Shown here: in pieces, positions 1 through 7,604 of the stretch
Layout: every line of letters starts with the position of its first letter
Position numbering within the stretch: the first letter of the stretch is position 1
DNA from: Flavobacteriales bacterium
Lineage (GTDB): Bacteria; Bacteroidota; Bacteroidia; JANQJC01
Length of the DNA stretch: 35,957 nucleotides
Assembly (NCBI GenBank): GCA_028281825.1
Contig: JANQJC010000035.1
Location: forward strand, 1-35,957
Reading direction: 5' to 3'
Made by a program: the position numbers and the translations under genes
The notes under the pieces: generated by a model
The model's database searches: none
Seen by the model: the letters and a program-made list of their open reading frames with translations, nothing else
Told to the model about the DNA's origin: nothing

Positions 1-141
1 AAAGTCAAGGCTGCCTGAAATTACCTTGAAATATAGCCTGTCACCCACCACGGATGTGTTGCAAGCCGTCCACTTCGTGGACTTCGGGCAATCCATCCAC
101 AGGCCAGCGCTGCCAGGCATATTTGCTACGGCAATTTCAGG
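1..141. repeat. Left copy of palindromic intergenic repeat flanking the TIR gene
   Basis: Bases 1-24 are identical to bases 1542-1565 on the other side of the TIR gene, a perfect 24-bp direct repeat beginning AAAGTCAAGG. Inside this copy, CCTGAAATTACC (14-25) is matched in inverted orientation by GGCAATTTCAGG (130-141) with one mismatch. A short hairpin, GTCCAC-TTC-GTGGAC, sits at 68-82. No convincing gene lies here. The element may extend left of the window. It resembles dispersed repeats I remember from Bacteroidota genomes, but that is memory, not a search result. Confidence 0.6.
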
Positions 142-159
142 AATGCCGATGAGAAAAAC

Positions 160-1461
160 TTATTCCCTTTTCAAGTCTCTGAGTAAACGTTCGAAAGCTT
201 TGGTGTAGCTATCGTGGTCTTTCCAGTTGGTGAAGTCGCCGATGTGATATTTCCTTCTTATAGTATTGGCCCAAGGTGTTGAAGGATGTAATATATTATT
301 ATTTAACCTTATTGGAAAAAGGACATTTATTTTACTATTCATTTCTCTTTCAAGTGCAGCTTCTACTTCATTTTCCACCCAATCACTTACTATTGAGTGC
401 TCCGAAAGCACCAATAACAACTTATCATGAACTCTTATAGCCCTGTCTATAACATGACGAATTTTATCTCCGATTCGTAAATCCTTGCTGTCGAGCCAGC
501 AACGTATTCCATTGTTTTGTAAATCTGCATGTAACCGATCTACGAACTCTTTGTCTTTCGATGAATAACTGATAAAGCATGAATAAAATTCAATTGGATT
601 GCCCTGTAAGGTAGGTATTAGGTTGATTAATTCATCTGGTAAGCCGCAGCCCCTTAGAAACGCAACGGGTAAATCTCCCGATTGGGCTAATGATCTGTGG
701 TCAATAGAACTGGGACCTCTATGGATACAGGATTTTAGGTTTTTAATTTTCCCCAAACTAATATCAATAAATATGGTTTCATCCAATATTGCACCATGAA
801 AATTAGCTGAATCAAGATTAGTATTAACAAACTTTGTCTGTAAAAAATAAGCTTCTTTACAAATAGTATTTGACAAATTTACGCCCTCTAAATAAGCCTG
901 AAAAAGGTTGGCATCGGTTAGATTTGCCTTATTAAGTTGTGCTTCTGTTAAGATTGAACTTGAAAGATTTGTGTTAACAAGCTGTGCTTCAGATAAATTG
1001 GACGCTATTAAATTTGCTTCTTGAAGTTGTGCATGAAATAAGTTAGCTCGCACTAAACTTGCTCCAAACAAGATTGCTGAGTTAAAATTTGCATAGGATA
1101 GATCAGCTTTAAAGAACTGAGTTTCAGATAGGTTTGAGTTATGAAAGTTAGCTTTTATAGCGATTATCTCATTTAAGTCACCTTCTGTAATACTACTATT
1201 TGAGAAATCACAATTATTTAGGTTTGCACCAGAGAAGTTTGCTCTAGAGAGGTTCGAGTTAGAAAAAGAGGCATAAATCAGGTTGGAATTAGAAAAGTTA
1301 GCCCCAAAAAAATTTGCATTAGAAAAATCTATAAAAGGTAAATTAGAACTTGGTTTTTCTATTCCTGTCAAGTCAGGTCTAATATCAACATTTTCCTTTC
1401 TCCACTTGTTCCAAATATCAACGCCTTGTTCTAGTATTGCTAAATGTTCTGGGTTCGCCAT
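160..1461 (-). CDS. Pentapeptide-repeat protein with C-terminal TIR domain
   Basis: This 433-aa protein begins MANPEHLAILEQG, a start common in pentapeptide/TIR proteins. Residues about 43-233 are pentapeptide repeats of the A(N/D)LxxA type, which form a right-handed quadrilateral beta-helix. A linker containing HRGPSSIDHR and FLRGCGLPDELI leads into a TIR domain at about 291-428 (FISYSSKDKEF, then CWLDSKDLRIGD). In the WVENE motif, Glu365 is four residues after Trp361, as is the catalytic Glu of SARM1-type TIR NADases, so NAD cleavage is possible. The longer reading frame to 1497 was not used: a weak -7 box (CAACTTTG, 1495-1502 on this strand) overlaps that start, while the ATG at 1461 lies downstream of it. 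The gene is AT-rich and flanked by repeats, suggesting transfer. A defence or signalling role is inference. Confidence 0.9.
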   Translation of the reverse strand: MANPEHLAILEQGVDIWNKWRKENVDIRPDLTGIEKPSSNLPFIDFSNANFFGANFSNSNLIYASFSNSNLSRANFSGANLNNCDFSNSSITEGDLNEIIAIKANFHNSNLSETQFFKADLSYANFNSAILFGASLVRANLFHAQLQEANLIASNLSEAQLVNTNLSSSILTEAQLNKANLTDANLFQAYLEGVNLSNTICKEAYFLQTKFVNTNLDSANFHGAILDETIFIDISLGKIKNLKSCIHRGPSSIDHRSLAQSGDLPVAFLRGCGLPDELINLIPTLQGNPIEFYSCFISYSSKDKEFVDRLHADLQNNGIRCWLDSKDLRIGDKIRHVIDRAIRVHDKLLLVLSEHSIVSDWVENEVEAALEREMNSKINVLFPIRLNNNILHPSTPWANTIRRKYHIGDFTNWKDHDSYTKAFERLLRDLKRE

Positions 1462-1521
1462 AGTGAGATTGTTTAAGACAAGTATAATGAAAAACAAAGT
1501 TGCGTCTACTTATACTTTTTG

Positions 1522-1620
1522 CTTGACCAAAAAGTATTGGAAAAGTCAAGGCTGCCTGAAATTACTTGCTAGTGGCAAAAATCAATCATCCATTAGACGC
1601 AAAATCTTGCGTCTCTACGG
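1522..1620. repeat. Right copy of the palindromic repeat with attached hairpin
   Basis: This holds the second copy of the 24-bp repeat (1542-1565). Just before it, CTTGAC (1522-1527) and GTCAAG (1545-1550) form an inverted pair, with CCAA/TTGG (1527-1530, 1537-1540) nested inside. Further on, AGACGCAA (1595-1602) and TTGCGTCT (1607-1614) form a perfect 8-bp hairpin with a 4-base loop. The hairpin has no run of T and looks like a dispersed repeat rather than a terminator. Confidence 0.6.
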
Positions 1621-1819
1621 AATTAATAATATTTAAAATATTGATTTTCAATTAGTTATTGAAATAAAACAATAATATTGTACTCCCTTTTTAAACAGCG
1701 TGTACTTGCAAATTAACAGTGTTAAAATGGCGAAAAAAGGCCAAAAAACGCGTTTGTCGATACCCCCGAGGGACTCACGGAAAATCTTGGTCGACGAATA
1801 ACACCGTACTTTTTTAGCC
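1621..1819. other. Gene-free stretch with an inverted-repeat element
   Basis: Together with the repeat before it, this makes a gene-free stretch of over 350 bases. The first half is AT-rich. At 1753-1760 TTTGTCGA is mirrored by TCGACGAA at 1791-1798 (7 of 8 positions), with a GC-rich core between them. A 24-codon frame starting MAKKGQKTRL spans 1727-1801 on the plus strand over the same element. I saw no ribosome site for it and do not call it a gene. The element lies just past the stop of the DUF6952-like gene on the minus strand, so it could be a structured transcript end, an operator or a repeat. Confidence 0.4.
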
Positions 1820-2062
1820 CTAACTGATGGAATTTCTAACTCTTACAGAATAGTTACGAATAGCAGTTCTTAAGTCTACGCCATTTTGCTGCATATCTTG
1901 CAGTATAGCAATAGCAGCGGTTGTGTGGGTCAATTGCTCTCCTTCGTCTTCACCCTCAATTTCAATTTCGGGTTTTTGTTCTTCTAGTATGGCTTCTTCA
2001 GCTGCTTGCAATTGCTCTATATTGTAGGTTTCTGCAAGCTGCTTTATCACTGCTATTTTCAT
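1820..2062 (-). CDS. Small acidic protein, DUF6952-like
   Basis: This is an 80-aa protein with no signal peptide or membrane segment. It begins MKIAVIKQLAETYNIEQL, has a very acidic middle (residues about 27-42) and ends in a basic helix-like stretch. Size, N-terminus and position directly after a thioredoxin gene match what I remember of the DUF6952 family of Bacteroidota, whose function is unknown. Its ATG overlaps the thioredoxin stop by four bases (ATGA), which suggests translational coupling and a linked function, perhaps as a redox partner or client (inference). The family assignment is from pattern memory. Confidence 0.75.
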   Translation of the reverse strand: MKIAVIKQLAETYNIEQLQAAEEAILEEQKPEIEIEGEDEGEQLTHTTAAIAILQDMQQNGVDLRTAIRNYSVRVRNSIS

Positions 2063-2379
2063 CCTTTCAAGTTTTGAAGCAGGTTAACTACAAATTCTTC
2101 TTTGGCTGCACTGCCGTATTCTTTTAGTTCACCATTTTCAAAAGTCGCGAAATAGGGTAGGTTGTCTACTCTGGCTTTTTTCCTGGCTTCTGGGTTGTGC
2201 TCAGCGTTTACATCCAGAAATGCTACTCCATCAAACCTTTCGTCTTCTGAAAGCCTTCTGAATTTAGGTGCAAAAAGTTTGCATGAGCCGCACCAATCTG
2301 CATAATACTTTACTATTATCTTTGGGTTTTCGGCTAGTTTCGCCTCAAAGTCTTGGTCTGTCACTATTTCTACTGCCAT
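2059..2379 (-). CDS. Thioredoxin family protein
   Basis: This is a 106-aa cytoplasmic thioredoxin-fold protein of about the usual thioredoxin length. The redox motif is WCGSC (Cys30 and Cys33) rather than the classical WCGPC. The Ser in the Pro position usually shifts the redox potential of such proteins, so its substrates may differ from TrxA. The cis-proline needed opposite the active site is present in DNLPYF (Pro75). No signal peptide is seen, so it acts in the cytoplasm. It is the first gene of a two-gene unit with the DUF6952-like protein, with a four-base overlap. A -7 box TATTTTTG with a TTG 18 bases upstream precedes it. Confidence 0.93.
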   Translation of the reverse strand: MAVEIVTDQDFEAKLAENPKIIVKYYADWCGSCKLFAPKFRRLSEDERFDGVAFLDVNAEHNPEARKKARVDNLPYFATFENGELKEYGSAAKEEFVVNLLQNLKG

Positions 2380-2401
2380 CTCTTTTTAGTTCTGGTTTTT
2401 A

Positions 2402-2430
2402 CAAAAATAATAATCAATACAAAAAAGCAA
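2402..2430 (-). promoter_or_regulatory. Promoter of the thioredoxin unit
   Basis: Read on the minus strand, TATTTTTG (2402-2409) fits the Bacteroidota -7 box TAnnTTTG. A TTG at 2428-2430 lies 18 bases upstream, near the usual -33 spacing. It is placed 20-25 bases ahead of the thioredoxin ATG. Confidence 0.5.
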
Positions 2431-2439
2431 CGGAATTGT

Positions 2440-4095
2440 TTATTCTACCTGTTTCATGCCAATCAGGTAATGCCTCATAGAGATACCAAAGGTTTCAAAG
2501 GTTTCTTTTTCCATTGAAATTTTCTGCCACTCGTCAGTTGGCGTTATCACTTGTGACTCATTACCACTGTAGTTGATTTTTACAGGCATTTTGAAGCCAG
2601 GGGTGTTGGCATCCCAGCGATACATGAGGCCGCGCTTTTTCTTTCCACCCTTTTTATATTTATACTCCAGTGTCGGGATTTTAGAGTATCTCAAATACTC
2701 ATCAAAGAACCAGGTGAGGTCTTGCCCTGTGGATTCGCTGAAATAGTCTACAACATCCTTTGTATCAAGATTAGTGATTTTATGTTCACCAGAAAAGTTA
2801 AGCAATAGCTCATGCCAAAGTGAGTCATTATCCAGCACAGTTCTAAGGGTGTGTAGCATCCAACTGCCTTTGTAGTACATATCGGTGCTGTTACCTTCAT
2901 GGTTTACATTATAGGTCCCAATAATGGGCGATTTATTGGTGATAAATTTCTTTTGCGAGAGGAGATAATCCAACATCTTTTCATGACCATACATACACTC
3001 TACATAAACGGCTTCAGAGTAGGTGCAAAAGCCCTCGTGTATCCACATATCCGCCAGGTCATTCATGCTAATGCTATTGCCCCACCATTCGTGCCCAGTT
3101 TCGTGAATAATGATATAATCAAAGTTCATATCACCTGGATAGAATCCCATATAACCGGGCATGTATTTGTTGCCATAAGCAATAGCCCCTTGATGTTCCA
3201 TTCCCAGATATGGCGTTTCAACCAATTTGTAACCATCATTCCAAAAGGGGTACTCACCAAACGCTGCACCAAAGCACTTCAGGGTTGTTTGCACTTGTTT
3301 GAATTGCTTTTCGGCCTTCTCAACATGGTAGGGTAGAACGTAGTAATCCAAATTTAATGTCCTGCCATCTACATCGGTATAAGTATCTTGGAAATGCTCA
3401 TAATTGGTGATATTGAGCGTAACGTTGTAATTGTTGATGGGATAGCTTACATGCCACACATATTGGTTTAGTCCGATCGCCACATTATTCACTTTTCTTA
3501 GCTTTCCATTTGATACACATACCAGGCTATCAGGTACGGTAAACCTCATGGTCATGCTATCGGGTTCATCGCTCAGATGGTCTTTATTGGGCCACCACAC
3601 GCTGGCACCTAAGCCTTCGCAGGCTACACCTACCCAAGGTTGCCTGTTTTCTGTATTTGGCTCAGTGTGCGAGCCCCATACGAATCCACCATCCCAGGGG
3701 GCATTCTCAGCCACCTGCGGATTACCATGGTAGTAAACTCTTATTACTCCATTGCTACTACTCTTCTGTGTTTCTGGGAAATCAACAAAAACGGCATTGT
3801 ATTCTCGGGTATATTGGAGTTGTTCCTCATTGAATATGATACTGTCCAGAATCATATTCTCAAAAAGGTCGATTTGTAGCTTGTTGAAATCACTCACTAT
3901 ATTGTAGTAGATGTCATTATATCCATTGATGCTTCTATTGGCGATATCAATGCTAAGGTTCAAATCGTAATAGTGCACATCATAACAAGTCCTCAACGGG
4001 GTGAGCATACCGCGAAGTGTATCCGCTTTGGTGAACTCCTGAGAATACCCAAGCAGACTGGTGAATATGAATATCGGCGTAAGTAACTTCTTCAT
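2440..4095 (-). CDS. M1 family metallopeptidase (aminopeptidase N-like), secreted
   Basis: This 551-aa zinc aminopeptidase has a signal peptide (about residues 1-18, ending near GYSQ). An N-terminal beta-sandwich domain precedes the catalytic domain. The exopeptidase motif is GMEHQGAIAYGN (298-309), a variant of GAMEN. The zinc site is HETGHEWWG (331-339), with His331, His335 and the third ligand Glu354 in WIHEGF at the expected 18-residue spacing. Glu332 is the general base. The protein is shorter than E. coli PepN and lacks its large C-terminal helical domain, as is common for M1 peptidases of this phylum. It probably trims peptides in the periplasm or at the surface. It is apparently monocistronic; the only upstream box is a one-mismatch TAAATTCG. 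Confidence 0.94.
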   Translation of the reverse strand: MKKLLTPIFIFTSLLGYSQEFTKADTLRGMLTPLRTCYDVHYYDLNLSIDIANRSINGYNDIYYNIVSDFNKLQIDLFENMILDSIIFNEEQLQYTREYNAVFVDFPETQKSSSNGVIRVYYHGNPQVAENAPWDGGFVWGSHTEPNTENRQPWVGVACEGLGASVWWPNKDHLSDEPDSMTMRFTVPDSLVCVSNGKLRKVNNVAIGLNQYVWHVSYPINNYNVTLNITNYEHFQDTYTDVDGRTLNLDYYVLPYHVEKAEKQFKQVQTTLKCFGAAFGEYPFWNDGYKLVETPYLGMEHQGAIAYGNKYMPGYMGFYPGDMNFDYIIIHETGHEWWGNSISMNDLADMWIHEGFCTYSEAVYVECMYGHEKMLDYLLSQKKFITNKSPIIGTYNVNHEGNSTDMYYKGSWMLHTLRTVLDNDSLWHELLLNFSGEHKITNLDTKDVVDYFSESTGQDLTWFFDEYLRYSKIPTLEYKYKKGGKKKRGLMYRWDANTPGFKMPVKINYSGNESQVITPTDEWQKISMEKETFETFGISMRHYLIGMKQVE

Positions 4096-4200
4096 TTTAA
4101 GAGAAATGGCGCTGTGCGAATTTACTACTTAAGAGATGTGACAGGTGATAATATTTCATAAAATATGTCAAATACCATTCCTGTTTTACTAAAGGGTATA

Positions 4201-4236
4201 AAAACAAAAAACGTCACCACAAAGTAGCAACGTTTT
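4201..4236 (-). terminator. Rho-independent terminator of rpmB
   Basis: On the minus strand, AAAACGTTGCTAC (4236-4224) pairs fully with GTGGTGACGTTTT (4220-4208), counting three wobble pairs, around a TTT loop. A T-rich tail (4207-4201) follows. It lies about 27 bases after the rpmB stop. Confidence 0.8.
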
Positions 4237-4263
4237 CTGCATTTATATAGAGTATTAAAAGCT

Positions 4264-4503
4264 TTACTTGTTAGTAAAACCTTTTTCCCTGGCTTCTTTG
4301 ATGCAGGCTGTAATACCTTTCTTGTTTACGTTACGCAAAGCCGAAGTGGAAATCTTAAGTGTTACCCACTTATCTTCCTCTGGAAGGTAAAACTTCTTTA
4401 CAATAAGGTTTGGGTGAAACCTTCTTTTGGTCTTAACATTTGAGTGGGAAACTTTATTTCCTACTATTACCCTTTTTCCTGTAAGTTCACAAACTCTTGA
4501 CAT
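4264..4503 (-). CDS. rpmB: 50S ribosomal protein L28
   Basis: This 79-aa basic protein has the full L28 pattern: MSRVCELTGKRVIVGN at the start, SHSNVKTKRRFHPNL, and a C-terminal WVTLKISTSALRNV segment. It is a component of the large ribosomal subunit. Length fits the Bacteroidota form. In many Bacteroidota rpmB is followed by rpmG (L33) and a DUF4295 gene; here it stands alone between its own strong promoter and a good terminator, so those partners must be elsewhere. The M1 peptidase downstream is beyond the terminator. Confidence 0.97.
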   Translation of the reverse strand: MSRVCELTGKRVIVGNKVSHSNVKTKRRFHPNLIVKKFYLPEEDKWVTLKISTSALRNVNKKGITACIKEAREKGFTNK

Positions 4504-4533
4504 GACTTTATATATCTGTATCTAAACGGGCGG

Positions 4534-4564
4534 CAAAGTTAACTAATTTTTTATTTGGTGCAAA
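4534..4564 (-). promoter_or_regulatory. Strong promoter of rpmB
   Basis: On the minus strand the sequence reads TTTG (4564-4561), 19 bases, then TAACTTTG (4541-4534). This is an exact match to the Bacteroidota consensus TTTG-N19-TAnnTTTG, and the clearest promoter in the window, as expected for a ribosomal protein gene. The predicted transcript start is about 25 bases before the ATG. Confidence 0.85.
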
Positions 4565-4655
4565 GTATTAGTGAGTAAGTTTTATCTATTAAAATGGAAT
4601 TTTTTAAATGATAGGACTTAAACAGTTAATATTGCAATACTAACACCACTATAAA

Positions 4656-5180
4656 ATGGAAAATAAAGCTGAGCGGCTTAAGAAGCTTGATAACCCAAAA
4701 CTTATAGACGTAGTTAAGAATTACCGTCAATATGGTTATGATGAAAACCTTAGAGACCAGGCTATTTCCATATTAGAAGAAAGAGGGATTGATAAAGAGC
4801 ACCTTCAATTAACCGGTAACTTCACTAATAATGTATATGATAGAGCGAGCTTGGCTTATAAGGCTTTTCATAAAAACTCGATAATAGCTCTAATCATGTA
4901 TATTCTTTTTCTTGTTTCACTGGTAAGCGAACCATTTTTAGTTAATGCCCAAATAGTGAACAGTAGCTATTATTTTGTCATTTCTTTGGTAATAATAATT
5001 GCTTTTTGGAGCTTTCTTATCAAATCATTTATAGATTACAATGAGTTTCATAAAGCCATAGGGCAGGGGAGTAATGCGGATGGTGTTATGATGTACTTTG
5101 GTTTCGGGGTTCCTCTTTATTTTCTTGCATTCTTTTATTTCAGGAAACAAATGAAAGAACAAATGGATTCTATTTCTTAA
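4656..5180 (+). CDS. Hypothetical membrane protein with three transmembrane segments
   Basis: I do not recognise this 174-aa protein. Residues 1-70 are charged and probably cytoplasmic, with the run DNPKLIDVVKNYRQYGYD suggesting a small helical domain. Three hydrophobic segments follow at about 75-95, 105-126 and 143-162, and the C-terminus is short and charged. No cleavable signal peptide is present. A one-mismatch -7 box (TAATATTG, 4627-4634) lies upstream. It is convergent with cinA with only five bases between the stops and no visible terminator. Function unknown. Confidence 0.8.
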   Translation: MENKAERLKKLDNPKLIDVVKNYRQYGYDENLRDQAISILEERGIDKEHLQLTGNFTNNVYDRASLAYKAFHKNSIIALIMYILFLVSLVSEPFLVNAQIVNSSYYFVISLVIIIAFWSFLIKSFIDYNEFHKAIGQGSNADGVMMYFGFGVPLYFLAFFYFRKQMKEQMDSIS

Positions 5181-5185
5181 AGCTT

Positions 5186-6433
5186 CTAATCCTGCTCCAA
5201 TATCTCTTTTCTTAGCATATTCAGTGCTGCTAGCGAGCTTCGTATAATATTTCTTTCGCGGTTATCACCAAAGGTGAATTTCTTGGTTTTAACTCCATTT
5301 GGGCTGGCGAGAGCCATCCATACTGTGCCGACAGGCTTGCCTTCCATGCCACCACCCGGGCCAGCAATTCCTGAAACTGAAATAGCATAATCAGTATTGA
5401 AACGTTTCTTACAGCCTTGTGCCATTTCAATTACTGTCTCTTCGCTCACGGCACCATGCTTTTCCAATGTTTCTTTTTTCACTTCCAACAGGTCTTCTTT
5501 GCTTTTATAGGAATAAGAAACCACACCTCCCATAAAATACTCTGATGAGCCTGGTACTGATGTAATTAAGTGGGATATCCTGCCGCCTGTGCAGCTTTCC
5601 GCGGTGGAGAGTGTTTGTTTTCTATCTCTCAATAGCTTACCAACTATCTTTTCAAATTTTTCTTTCTCAAACCCATAAATGTATTGAGGAATAATTTCTT
5701 GCAGCTCTTTTATCTTTTTATCTATTCTTTGCTGTAAGTCTGTTTCATTATCACCCCAAATACTTAACCTCAATCGAACAACACCAGGCGAGGGTAGGTA
5801 GGCCAGCTTGATGCCTTCAGTCCCCAGGCTGTTTTCCCAATCTTCTATTTTGTCTGCTAAGAATGATTCACCTATGCCTTGGGTCAAGACTGTTCTGTGT
5901 ATAATGGCCGGTGTACGAAAATGTTTCTTTACCCGTGGCATGACTTCATTCTCCACCAGTTTCTTCATTTCATAGGGCACACCTGGCATTGAAACGTAAA
6001 CTATACCATCTCTCTCAAACCACATTCCAGGTGCGGTACCATAATTATTGGTAAGTATGGCACAGTTTTCTGGTAACTCAGCCTGCTTGCGATTGGTTTC
6101 CGTCATTTCAATATTAAACCGTGCAAAGAGCTGCTTCACGTGCTCATGTGTAGGCTCGTGGAACTTTAGTTCCGTCTTGAAATACCGTGCTAATGTTTGT
6201 TTGGTGATATCATCCTTGGTAGGGCCAAGGCCACCTGTCATCAATACTAGTTTGGTCTTGCTATGTATGCTTTCCAAAGTATGATATATATGTTCTTCAT
6301 CATCACTGATGGAGGTGATTTGATGAAGTCTGATGCCATTTAAATTGAGTTGTTCGGCAATCCATGCGGAGTTAGTGTCAACAATCTGCCCAATGAGTAT
6401 CTCATCACCTATAGTAATTATCTCTGCTTGCAT
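5186..6433 (-). CDS. cinA: CinA-like protein (competence/damage-inducible; nucleotide hydrolase)
   Basis: This 415-aa protein has both parts of CinA. The N-terminal molybdopterin-binding-like (COG1058) domain starts IITIGDEILIGQIVDTNS and contains TGGLGPTKDD (66-75). The C-terminal PncC-type domain (about 258-412) has AESCTGG (278-284), VPGSSEYFMGGVVSYS and SGIAGPGGG. In characterised CinA proteins these domains carry ADP-ribose pyrophosphatase and nicotinamide-mononucleotide deamidase activity, which salvages pyridine nucleotides. A direct role in competence is not established. Length is normal. It appears to be a single-gene unit with its own promoter box. Confidence 0.95.
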   Translation of the reverse strand: MQAEIITIGDEILIGQIVDTNSAWIAEQLNLNGIRLHQITSISDDEEHIYHTLESIHSKTKLVLMTGGLGPTKDDITKQTLARYFKTELKFHEPTHEHVKQLFARFNIEMTETNRKQAELPENCAILTNNYGTAPGMWFERDGIVYVSMPGVPYEMKKLVENEVMPRVKKHFRTPAIIHRTVLTQGIGESFLADKIEDWENSLGTEGIKLAYLPSPGVVRLRLSIWGDNETDLQQRIDKKIKELQEIIPQYIYGFEKEKFEKIVGKLLRDRKQTLSTAESCTGGRISHLITSVPGSSEYFMGGVVSYSYKSKEDLLEVKKETLEKHGAVSEETVIEMAQGCKKRFNTDYAISVSGIAGPGGGMEGKPVGTVWMALASPNGVKTKKFTFGDNRERNIIRSSLAALNMLRKEILEQD

Positions 6434-6447
6434 AAAAGAGGTTTGTA

Positions 6448-6455
6448 CAAAGGTA
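6448..6455 (-). promoter_or_regulatory. -7 box ahead of cinA
   Basis: On the minus strand TACCTTTG fits TAnnTTTG, about 15 bases before the cinA ATG. No clear -33 TTTG is seen at the usual spacing. Confidence 0.45.
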
Positions 6456-6555
6456 AGATTGTATTAGGTACTAAGTATTGGATGGTAAGATTAAAATGAA
6501 GGGTTTTGGAGTGATAGTTGAAGAAGACTGGCGATTTTAATGAGTTCATAGGCAT

Positions 6556-6590
6556 AAAAAAACATCCCTACCTTATTGAGGTAGGGATGT
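6556..6590 (-). terminator. Terminator of the envelope gene cluster
   Basis: A perfect 12-bp stem (6562-6573 pairing with 6579-6590; one arm reads ACATCCCTACCT) closes around a five-base loop. On the minus strand it is followed by a run of seven T (6562-6556, partly in the stem). It lies about 30 bases after the stop of the coiled-coil lipoprotein gene. Confidence 0.88.
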
Positions 6591-6618
6591 CTTGATTACC
6601 TGCTTTATGACATTGAAA

Positions 6619-7545
6619 TTACTTATATTCCATCACCATATACTTGGAGGTCTTCCAAAACTCTTGCGGGTCAGTAATTTCAAGGTAAGCGAAATCGTTT
6701 TCATCTTCGCCTTCTACAATCTCATAAGAATCGGCAGGATGGTCAGTTACCAATTTCGCTTTGTCACTGTAAATTGGAATGGCAAAAGTATTCCTTATGT
6801 CAACAGTGTTAAAATACTGTGGGTCAAAATCATCAGCTAGTTTTTTATCTTGACCAATCCACAAGAAACCACCTTCTTTCTCAACCAAGCCTTTATTCTT
6901 TAGGTCTTTGAAATTACCTGCTGTGTAATAGGCAGTGTACAAGGCCTGCTCTTGAGCGTTCATGATTTCAATCTGACGATTGATAATACTCTGTTGCTCC
7001 AGTCCTTCATCTACCAATGCTCTCAATGTTTGATTCAAATCCTGGATTTGGAATTCCTGGTTTTTCGTTGTTTCTTCCAAACTGGCTAATTCCTCATTCC
7101 TCTCTTGCAACTCCGCATTAAGGGCTGTTAGCTTTTCCCTGTATTCACGAATGCTTATTTGAGAAGATTTTAGTTTTTCATTAAGGTCACCGATTTGCTC
7201 CCTGCTTGTGGTAAGCAATGAATTGATAGTCTCAATGTCATTCACCATCTTTTCTCTTGCACTTGGCGAGAGCTCGCTATCGGTAGCATCTATGGATATC
7301 ATGCCCTCTTTCTCTTTAATTGCTTGTATGTTCTTATCCACTTCATCAAGGGTAGTCATCATATTGCTTATTTCCTCATAGCTTGATAAAAGCTCCATTT
7401 TCATTTGCTCATTTTCAGATTCCAGGCGAGCGATTTTTTCATTCTTAGTTTCACCGCTCTGCGTACAACCAACAGCCAGTATTCCAATGGTTACCAGTCC
7501 TGCGGCGTATTTGCCTGCGTTCGCTATTTTACTTATAATTTTCAT
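6619..7545 (-). CDS. Coiled-coil lipoprotein, Cbp1 adhesin-like
   Basis: This 308-aa protein has a lipoprotein signal with lipobox LAVGC and lipidated Cys27. Residues about 35-200 are a long charged coiled coil rich in E, L, K and Q. The C-terminal domain (about 205-305) contains LYTAYYTAGNFKDLKNKGLV and GGFLWIGQDKKLADDF. That combination resembles proteins annotated as Cbp1-family collagen-binding adhesins in Bacteroidota, although collagen binding here is unproven. Attachment to the outer membrane or its periplasmic face is likely. A good ribosome site (AGGAG) precedes the ATG. It follows the OmpA-type gene by 59 bases and ends at a strong hairpin terminator, so it is probably the last gene of a three-gene unit. 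Confidence 0.82.
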   Translation of the reverse strand: MKIISKIANAGKYAAGLVTIGILAVGCTQSGETKNEKIARLESENEQMKMELLSSYEEISNMMTTLDEVDKNIQAIKEKEGMISIDATDSELSPSAREKMVNDIETINSLLTTSREQIGDLNEKLKSSQISIREYREKLTALNAELQERNEELASLEETTKNQEFQIQDLNQTLRALVDEGLEQQSIINRQIEIMNAQEQALYTAYYTAGNFKDLKNKGLVEKEGGFLWIGQDKKLADDFDPQYFNTVDIRNTFAIPIYSDKAKLVTDHPADSYEIVEGEDENDFAYLEITDPQEFWKTSKYMVMEYK

Positions 7546-7604
7546 GATTGTGTTCTCCTATTTGTTTTGTTGGGCTTACACCCATTGGTTGCTGTTCAAT
7601 TTGT

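Noticed and set aside
26-208. 60-codon plus-strand frame at the left edge
   Set aside because: It runs through the repeat element and into the antisense of the TIR gene with no recognisable motif.
1595-1614. Perfect hairpin as a terminator for a neighbouring gene
   Set aside because: No T run follows on either strand, and both adjacent genes read on the minus strand with this site upstream of the TIR gene; a dispersed repeat is more likely.
2899-3336. 145-codon open frame on the plus strand
   Set aside because: It lies opposite the M1 peptidase, whose catalytic motifs are intact, and shows no protein-like features.
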